From Delphinus delphis (lineage: Eukaryota > Chordata > Mammalia > Artiodactyla > Delphinidae): a DNA stretch of 64,000 bases. Shown here one piece after another: positions 57,751-64,000 of this stretch. Numbering within the stretch: position 1 is the first letter of the stretch; each line of letters opens with the position of its first letter. Where the stretch lies: positions 18,646,148 through 18,710,147 of the forward strand of contig NC_082687.1 of the NCBI RefSeq assembly GCF_949987515.2, in the 5' to 3' direction. The translations under genes were made by a program, and so were the position numbers. The notes under the pieces were generated by a model. It was not told where the DNA came from, did not search any database, and was given only the letters and a program-made list of their open reading frames with translations.

Positions 57751-59000
57751 AAGTGACCCCAGGAAAACAGAAATTTTCAAACCTTTTTCAACATGAGACA
57801 AAGAGCTACATCTCATCCACTTTTAACACAAGACAGAATGAAGACTCTAAAGCTAAGTGGCTGGAGCAGAGACACATAGTTGGACATGAAAAAGAGGTGA
57901 TTAAGCAGTAGACATCATGTACATTTCCTTATTGCTAATTTGAGTCCATGAATCCCACTATTTCAGCTCCAAGAAATAAAATGATAAAATGAGGATTGTC
58001 TTCTGCAGAGCCACTCAGTTCTTAGTTGAAATCATGGGATCTTTAAAAAAAACAGATCCTAAAACCTGTAGAGTTCATTTCTTTTTCTCTCCCACAAACT
58101 CACTTCACATCCAAAGAATCCATCAATATTCAAGTTCAGCCACACTAAACCAAGTCATACGTTAATTCAATTCTACTCCAATGGCTTTTACATAATCCCT
58201 AGGCAGGGACCTTGTCAAAATCTTTGCTCAGTACAATTCCTGGGTCACTGCTGACATTCAGTTGATAGTGTATATTATAATTAATATCATAATAATAACA
58301 ACACACAAGGAAAATACACAGGTCTTGCAGTTTGCAAAATAGTGGACTGCAGCTAACACAGAATTTTGATTCAGAATCAACAATGGGAAGAGAGATCAAA
58401 AAGCAGCAAGAACAACTGGATTCAATGAATTCATGAAATCAGCCTAAACTGCAGCAAAAACAATACTTATTAGGCAAGCTCTCCTATAGGAGACAACTAA
58501 ATTAAGCAAGATAATTTTGTGTTCCTAATGCATGTACTCAACCATAGTGAAGGTTGATGTCTTAGCAGCTGTGTACATCTATGTATGTATCTCTTTGTGT
58601 GTATTTGAAAATGTTCAAAAGTGTTGGTGGGTAGGGTGAGAAAGGAAGAAATAGTAATAAAATACTTTTGTGACTGAAAAAGATTATTTGTCTAATTAAT
58701 GAAATGAGTTATACCTTTAGCTCCTTAGTTCCTCTACTCTACAGGAAGAACTGCTGGTATTAGGAGGATTAATAAACGTTCCCTAAAGATGCAAAGTTGT
58801 AGATTTCTTTTTTCCCCTTTGGAGAGCAGCCAATATCTACTCTCCAGTCCTCAAGCCAGGAGCACACATCTAACTTTGCCTGGAAAAGAAAAAAATCTGG
58901 CCTACATTTCACAGAAACACCTGTCAAAAAACTCCAGGGCAAGAAGGATTTTCCTCAAATCCAGGTTTTATCTGAAAGGCTTTTTTTCCCAATTCCTAAT
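57751..59000. other. Unique sequence, no gene seen
   Basis: No family or gene recognised. Confidence 0.4.
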
Positions 59001-59179
59001 CAGTGATGCTCCAAGTGTGGTCCCTGAACAGTAACATCAACATCACTGGAGAACTTGTTAGAAATGCAAATTCTGCCGCTTCACCCAGATTTACTGAATC
59101 AGAAACTCTGGGGGCGGGGCCAGGTCATCTCTGTTCAACTAGCCCTCTAGATGAGGCTGACACATGCTCAGGTTTAAGT
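59001..59179 (+). mobile_element. MER5A-type hAT (Charlie) element
   Basis: Starts 'cagtgatgctccaagtgtgg' (terminal repeat consensus CAGTGGTTCTCAA-like), then 'gaacttgttagaaatgcaaa', 'tactgaatcagaaactctgg', 'gggcggggccaggtc' and a decayed right end near 59179. Non-coding MITE. Confidence 0.88.
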
Positions 59180-59557
59180 TGTTTCTCCTCAGTTCCACAT
59201 CCTCTTCCACCTGCTCCAAAAAAAAGATCTGGCCGAGGTCTTTTAAGTAGCTGCTGCAAGTTTCTCTTCCTGCTCTGTTATTTTTTTTAGTTAATTATTC
59301 TTCATGGTGGAGTCATATTTCCCACTGGCAACTTTACATAACCTTATTCAAACAGAATATACTCCTCCACTACAGATCATTAAATACAAGAAAAGTTTTG
59401 TCTACTCAAAATCTTGCCAGTATCTATTAAACTGTATCAGGGCCACCACAAAGTACAGCTGATCTTCTACAACCCAATCCTATTCCGGAATCTTCCACCA
59501 CAGCAACACCTCACCCCCCCCAAAACACAATTCTACATATTACATGAATTTGCACTT

Positions 59558-59801
59558 AAAACTTCTATGGAGGGCTTCCCTAATGGCGCAGTGGTTGAGA
59601 GCCCGCCTGTAGATGCAGGGGACACGGGTTCGTGCCCCAGTCCCGGAAGATCCCACATGCTGTGGTGTGGCTGGGCCCGTGAGCCATGGCCGCTGAGCCT
59701 GCGCGTCTGGAGCCTGTGCTCCGCAATGGGAGAGGCCACAGCAGTGAGAGGCCCGCGTAGCGCAAAAAACAAACAAACAAACAAACAAAAACTTCTATGG
59801 A
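59558..59801 (+). mobile_element. CHR-type SINE, short form
   Basis: Element 59572-59787: head 'gggcttccctaatggcgcag', body 'tgggcccgtgagccatggcc', end 'gaggcccgcgtagcgc', and an (AAAC)n tail. Perfect 14-bp target duplications AAAACTTCTATGGA at 59558-59571 and 59788-59801. Open frames of 82-134 codons on both strands are SINE frames. Confidence 0.97.
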
Positions 59802-60004
59802 AGTGACTCTGCGGCCATGTGACTGATTTCTAGATAATAAAATGTGGAGGAAATCATTCATGTGTGATATTTCTGGTTCCAGATTTTTCAGAAGAAGGTG
59901 GCCCTTTTTCCCATCCGCCCATTGGATGCAGACAACAGGGGGCTGCAGGCCTGGAGCAGTGGTTCTCAAATTTTCCTTGCACATGGAATCACCCGGAGGG
60001 CTTT

Positions 60005-60242
60005 TTATTTTTGTTTTTAATTCAATTTAATTTTTTTTCCACACTAACCTTTCTCCTCCCGGCTGTCGGCCACCATTGCTGCCCTCTTGTTTCCGGGGCT
60101 GCCGCCACTGCCGCCACCTCTGCAGCTCCCACACGACTGGCGCAGGCGCTGCAGCCTGTAAGCAGAAGCACAGACGAGTCTGTCAGTCTGTCCCCTACGC
60201 TGTGAGCTTCACCCCTTAGCCTGTACTACTCACCCCTCCTGA
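60005..60242 (-). pseudogene. Retroposed GC-rich exon-like fragment, source gene not recognised
   Basis: Inserted inside the MER5 element between near-duplications (CACCCGGAGGGCTTT at 59990-60004; CACCTGGGAGGGCTTT at 60243-60258). On the minus strand it ends in an A-rich tail (complement of 60005-60040), as retroposed RNA does. The minus strand shows a 3' splice-site-like 'ctgtgcttctgcttacag' followed by a GC-rich, exon-like 100 nt, an ATG (complement of 60074-60076) reading MVADSREEKG, and a 5' splice-site-like AAAG|GTTAGT before the A-rich end. This looks like a first coding exon with intron flanks, copied from an unspliced RNA and primed on an A-rich intron stretch. I do not recognise the gene. 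Confidence 0.6.
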
Positions 60243-60340
60243 CACCTGGGAGGGCTTTGTGAAATGCTAATTGCTAGACCCTACCCCTAGAGTTTCTAAT
60301 TCACTAGGACTAGGGTGGAGTCTGAGAGTCTGCATTTCTT

Positions 60341-60490
60341 TCTCTATTTTTTTTAGTTTTCATTGGAGTATAGCTGCTTGACAATGTTCTGTTAGTTTCA
60401 GGTGTACAGTAAAGTGAATCAGTTATACATATGCAGATATCCCCTCTTTTTTTGGATTTCTCTCCCATTTAGGTCACCACAGAGTGCTGA
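60341..60490 (-). mobile_element. L1 3' end fragment, reverse orientation, nested in MER5
   Basis: 'ttttcattggagtatagctg', 'gttagtttcaggtgtacagt', 'gtgaatcagttatacatatg' and 'ggtcaccacagagtgctgag' are the complement of an L1 3' UTR. T-rich left end equals its tail. Interrupts MER5 sequence that resumes at 'tttctaatgaggtcttagg'. Confidence 0.8.
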
Positions 60491-60627
60491 GTTTCTAATG
60501 AGGTCTTAGGTGATGCTGATGCCACTGGTCCTGGGACCACACTTGGAGAACCACTGGCCTGAACTATTGGCCTAGAAGATGGTGGAGCCATAAAAGGGAA
60601 ACTCCTTCCCTAAGTGACCATGTGGAA

Positions 60628-60842
60628 CAGCGGACCCCAACCCCCAGGCCGCGAACCGCTACCAGTCTGCAGCCTGTTAGGAACCGGGCCGCACAGCAGG
60701 AGGTGAGTAGTGGTTGAGCGAAGCTTCATCTGCCGCTCCCATCACTCGCATTACCACCTGAACACCCCCCTTCCTCCCCATACGTGAAACAATTTTCTTC
60801 CAGGAAACCAGTCCCTGGTGTCAAAAAGGTTGGAGACCGCTG
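60628..60842. mobile_element. hAT-type MITE (Zaphod/Tip100-like)
   Basis: Terminal inverted repeats 'cagcggaccccaaccccc' (60628) and 'aaggttggagaccgctg' (to 60842). Internal 'cctgttaggaaccgggccgc' and 'agcaggaggtgagtagtgg' are familiar from a mammalian hAT MITE. 8-bp flanks ATGTGGAA (60620-60627) and ATGTAGAG (60843-60850) agree at 6 of 8. Non-coding. Confidence 0.82.
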
Positions 60843-60850
60843 ATGTAGAG

Positions 60851-61289
60851 AACTGTTAGCTGGTCAAGAACATCAACCTCATTCTCTACATGAGCAAGAA
60901 GTAAACTCCTATTGATTTTGAGGAGTGCAAGGGTCTATTTCTTACCACAGTTTATTTTATTCTTAACTAATAAAATTACCTAGAAAGTAGATTTCAACAT
61001 CTTTGAGAATCTGTATAAAAATATGTTTATAATATTCATTAATAAGAAAAAATAAAGACACTAAACAAACAAAACACAATGAAATGTTACACATCTTAAA
61101 TTAGAAATAATTGATTCCTATTTTTTAATCTTTTGTTCCTTAGAGATTTTTTCAGTGTTTCTCTCTACCAGAGTTCAACAAGGTCCTTATGAGCTAAATT
61201 TCCTTAGTGCAATAAGACATTTTGTTCTTTCTAGTTTTCCATCAGTCTGTGGCTTTTTGTGAAACCACCAGGGCAAGGTTGTGTCTAAT
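60851..61289. other. Unique sequence, no gene seen
   Basis: No family recognised. Confidence 0.4.
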
Positions 61290-61610
61290 TTACGTTTACT
61301 TTCCTGGTGCCTAACACAGAGCCTGGAGCATGGTTGAAATTCAAAAAATACATTTATGAGATGAACAAAACAATAAAGTATGGAAATGGGCAAATGAATA
61401 ATATTTTTAAAACTTGGTTTTCTTGACTACCAGATCTTAGGTCCCATTAAGTTCCACAGATGCATTCAACAAATGCTTCTTAACAGTATTCCAGGCACTG
61501 TTCAGATGGTAGGTGTACAAAAGTGAACAGAGTCAAGAACCGTGCTCTCAGAGTGTTTACGTCCTACGAAAAAAAAGTCATAAACAAGTAAATATTTTTA
61601 ATGCAATGAA
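61290..61610 (+). repeat. L2-type LINE fragments
   Basis: 'cctggtgcctaacacagagcctggagcatgg' with 'ttcaaaaaatacatttatgagatgaaca' matches a LINE2 3' end. 'gcattcaacaaatgcttctta...ttccaggcactgttcagatg' at 61462-61510 is a second L2-like block, possibly in the other orientation. Confidence 0.55.
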
Positions 61611-62084
61611 AAGAAATAGAAACAAAACAAGAGAAGTAACAACAAGTGGTAGATTCATTCAAAAAATTAATAGGATGCTGTTCTCTAAGATGCTTGACAG
61701 GGACAAAACTACTGGACAAACTATTTGGCAGAGAAAAATGGAAAAATCTCTATTGTACCAGTAGTACTTATTCACAAGTCCCTGTACCGATAGCTTCCAC
61801 TCATGGTTACTTTGGCAGAGCACAAAGGATGTAGCAGACACTCTGACTTGGCTTTGTCAGCCTTCGGTACAAATTTTTACCTCCTTGAACTCCCAGAGAT
61901 GGAGAAAGAGGTTTTTAAGTCTGCTTAACATTGTCAGAGCTTTTGTTCAATCTCAGAAGCCTACACTGAAAAAAAATATTGTCCCCTATTTTACAATCTA
62001 GGATACCTCCCTTTCCCCCACTATCATTTTATTTTCTAAATACCTTGCCTGGAATAATGCTTGATTCAGAATAACATATGGAAT

Positions 62085-62290
62085 ATGAGCCCCAGCTTTG
62101 GGGTTAAATTGAGCTGTTTCAAGTCACTTAATTAACTACATGGCACTGGGTAAGTCTATACTGTCTAAAATTTCTTAACTCATTGAATGAGGTAATGATA
62201 GTAACTGTTTCATAGGATTGGGGGAAGATTACATGAGACAATTGCATGTAAAACACTTATATTGCAAATGATCATTAAAGCTGTGCAATC
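62085..62290 (+). repeat. MIR SINE
   Basis: 'ccccagctttggggttaaat', 'cactgggtaagtctatactg', 'aaaatttcttaactcattgaatgaggtaatgatag' and 'gattacatgagacaattgca' follow MIR order, with decay. Confidence 0.65.
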
Positions 62291-62553
62291 CCAGTGAGGT
62301 CCAAAGAGTATGTTCAGTAGGAGTGAGAAAATAAGGGAGTCATAGCAAAAGAGTCTCAGAACTTGAGACCACAGTGGTAAAACCATTCTGGATTTCAGAG
62401 TTTTATAATGAGGCCATTGTGATGAGTTGCTCAGACTAAGAGAGATGGAATAAAGAAGTATAGAAGTCAAGAAACTGTGAGTCAGGGTGTTGGGTGTCAA
62501 ATCCAACGGAGATGATGACAGAGTGCAGGAATCAAGTGTTAAAAGTTATTAAG

Positions 62554-62787
62554 AAAGTGGAAATGTGGGGCTTCCCTCGTGGCGCAGTGGTTGAGAGTCT
62601 GTCTGCCGATGCAGGGGATATGGGTTCATGCCCCGGTCCGGGAGGATCCCACATGCCGTGGAGCGGCTGGGCCCGTGAGCCATGGCCACTGAGCCTACAC
62701 GTCCGGAGCCTGTGCTCTGCAACGGGAGAGGCCACAACAGTGAGAGGCCCGTGTACCGCAAAAAAAAAAAAAAAAAGTGGAAATGTG
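62554..62787 (+). mobile_element. CHR-type SINE, short form
   Basis: Element 62568-62773: head 'gggcttccctcgtggcgcag', body 'tgggcccgtgagccatggcc', end 'gaggcccgtgtaccgc' plus A tail. Perfect 14-bp target duplications AAAGTGGAAATGTG at 62554-62567 and 62774-62787. The 121-codon plus frame at 62494 is SINE-derived. Confidence 0.97.
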
Positions 62788-63022
62788 AAGTCAGTAGATG
62801 ATTCTCAAAGAAGTATTCTTCAGTTAGATCCCTCTATAATATGCTTTTATAGCATCTAGTGTTTTTCCTTTGTGACACACATCTAAATTGTACTTAATTC
62901 ACTTATTTATTCATTAATGTCCATCTGTGGGATAATAAGCTTCTTGAATATGAGAACAAGTATATCTTGTTCCCAAGCAATTATACTTGCTTGTAAAATA
63001 CAGCAGAAATCTTAATTAATGT

Positions 63023-63067
63023 TGGATGGATGCACGGATAGATGGATGGAAGAATGGATGGATGGAG
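63023..63067. repeat. (GGAT)n simple repeat
   Basis: Interrupted GGAT/GATG units ('ggatggatgcacggatagat...ggatggatgg'). Confidence 0.9.
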
Positions 63068-63370
63068 TAACTGATAAACAAATAAGAGACAGTACTAAAA
63101 ATAGATGGCATCGAGATCAAAAGAGGAGAGCTTTCAGAATAAAGTCAACAGGGTGATTATCTGCCAAACAAAATTATACCTAAGAATACAGGATTTCTTA
63201 ATGACGGTTTACTTATTTCTCTCTTCCCTATCTAATCTCCACTTCCTCTTTCTCAGAGTAATAAAACTCATCTTTAGAAACTTATTTGATAATTAATGAC
63301 TTGAGCAAATGTCCTTATAGTCTCACCAAGGATACTCCTAGAATCTCTCAGCATCATTTATCACGTTGGC

Positions 63371-63394
63371 AGTATATATATATATATATATAAA
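63371..63394. repeat. (TA)n microsatellite
   Basis: About 11 TA units. Confidence 0.95.
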
Positions 63395-63399
63395 ATTTA

Positions 63400-63740
63400 A
63401 AATGTGCATGACTTTGAGGCAACAATTCCCTTTATTGAAGTTTACCCTACAGAAATACTCATTCAAGTATGTATGCTATGCACACAAAGATTTTCTTTGT
63501 AACATTATTTATAATACTAAAAACAGGAATGACACTAAATGTTCAAAGATAGGAGATTTGTTAAATAAGTGACATTTTCATACAATTGAATTTTATGCAT
63601 CATTAAAAATACCTGACTTGTAAATACATCCATGATGTACTATTAAATTTAAAATATGTATAAAATATGGAATAATCTATATAGGATGGTCACATTTTTA
63701 GGCATATAAATGTGTTACAGGGGCAAAAAGTTCGGGATAG
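63400..63740 (+). mobile_element. Old L1 fragment
   Basis: 'ttgaagtttaccctacagaaatactc', 'tttgtaacattatttataatac', 'ggaatgacactaaatgttcaaagatagg', 'catacaattgaattttatgcatc' follow the ORF2-end/3' UTR order of old L1 copies. Confidence 0.72.
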
Positions 63741-63841
63741 CACTTAACAGCTTTTTTTCTCCCTTTCTTTTTGTTTCCGCTCTCTCTCCCTGCTGTTTTC
63801 ATGTCTTATTAAGAGGGAGTAGTCTTTGGAGAGACATGATA

Positions 63842-64000
63842 AAAAAACAGACTAAATGTCCATTGAGAGATGAATGAATAAAGAAGATGTGGTATATATA
63901 TACAATGGACTATTACTCATCCATAAAATGAAATCATGCTTTTTGCAGCAACATGGATAGACCTAGAGATTATCATACTAAGTGAAGGAAGCCAGACAGA
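63842..64000 (+). mobile_element. L1 fragment running off the window
   Basis: 'actaaatgtccattgagagatgaatgaataaagaagatgtgg', 'caatggactattactcatcc', 'agcaacatggatagacctagag', 'ctaagtgaaggaagccagacaga': ORF2 C-terminus and start of the 3' UTR of a younger L1. The right end lies outside the window. Confidence 0.93.

Larger units (their letters stand above)
59957..60556 (-). mobile_element. MER5-type hAT element, split by two insertions
   Basis: Left terminus 'cagtggttctcaaattttcc' (59957) and right terminus 'cttggagaaccactg' (to 60556) are inverted repeats. 8-bp flanks GCCTGGAG (59949-59956) and GCCTGAAC (60557-60564) match at 6 of 8 positions, fitting a hAT duplication. Internal MER5 sequence continues at 60250-60340 ('agggctttgtgaaatgctaa', 'agagtttctaattcactagg') and 60490-60556. 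Inserts lie at 60005-60242 and about 60341-60490. Confidence 0.88.

Overview
This window is nuclear DNA from a placental mammal, almost certainly a whale or dolphin. The strongest evidence is ten copies of a tRNA-derived SINE whose left end reads 'gggcttccctggtggcgcagtggtt'-like, with the body of the CHR family known from cetaceans, hippos and ruminants. Several copies are the short form (about 200 bp) typical of cetaceans. The abundant ruminant repeats BovB and Bov-A/ART2 are not seen. L1 copies ending in 'caattatactccaataaag' fit the same lineage. CA, TA and CTCTGT microsatellites, MIR, L2, MER5, Tigger and MaLR/MLT1 fossils are standard mammalian background.

I find no intact protein-coding gene, no supported exon, and no bacterial-type feature (operon, CRISPR, riboswitch, phage). 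The longest open frames are chance or repeat frames: SINE bodies, a 24-bp minisatellite, a CTCTGT tract, L1 ORF2 and Tigger transposase remains. The one recognisable cellular gene is a processed, disabled RPS24 retrocopy at about 21.25-21.81 kb. The window is best read as intergenic or deep intronic sequence.

Layout. 0-12 kb: mostly unique sequence with SINEs at 1.0, 2.9, 5.2 and 11.7 kb, an L1 ORF1 fossil split by a probable LTR (about 4.0-4.9 kb), and a degenerate 24-bp minisatellite at 10.1-10.5 kb. 13.4-17.3 kb: a minus-strand and then a plus-strand L1. 17.3-24 kb: unique sequence, a palindromic MITE-like element (20.1 kb), two SINEs and the RPS24 retrocopy. 24.2-24.9 kb: two L1 pieces in opposite orientation. 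25-33 kb: mainly unique AT-rich DNA with MIRs and an L1 ORF1 fossil; best place for conserved non-coding DNA. 33.2-35.8 kb: old minus-strand L1 (ORF2 start, ORF1, 5' region) carrying a Tigger-type DNA transposon and a long inverted repeat. 39-42.8 kb: three L1 pieces. 43.6-46 kb: two MLT1-type LTR copies in opposite orientation. 46.0-49.0 kb: an autonomous-type Tigger inserted in a MER2-like fragment and later broken by an L1. 50.7-57.7 kb: a dense L1 cluster with SINEs nested to three levels. 59-60.9 kb: MER5 elements, one holding a small GC-rich retroposed exon-like piece, and another hAT-type element. 62-64 kb: MIR, SINE and two L1 pieces, the last running off the window.

The main value lies in the nesting order of insertions (many with readable target-site duplications) and in two retroposed cellular RNAs. 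I did not find a new biological system here. Assignments to repeat families are from memory of consensus sequences; RepeatMasker was not run.
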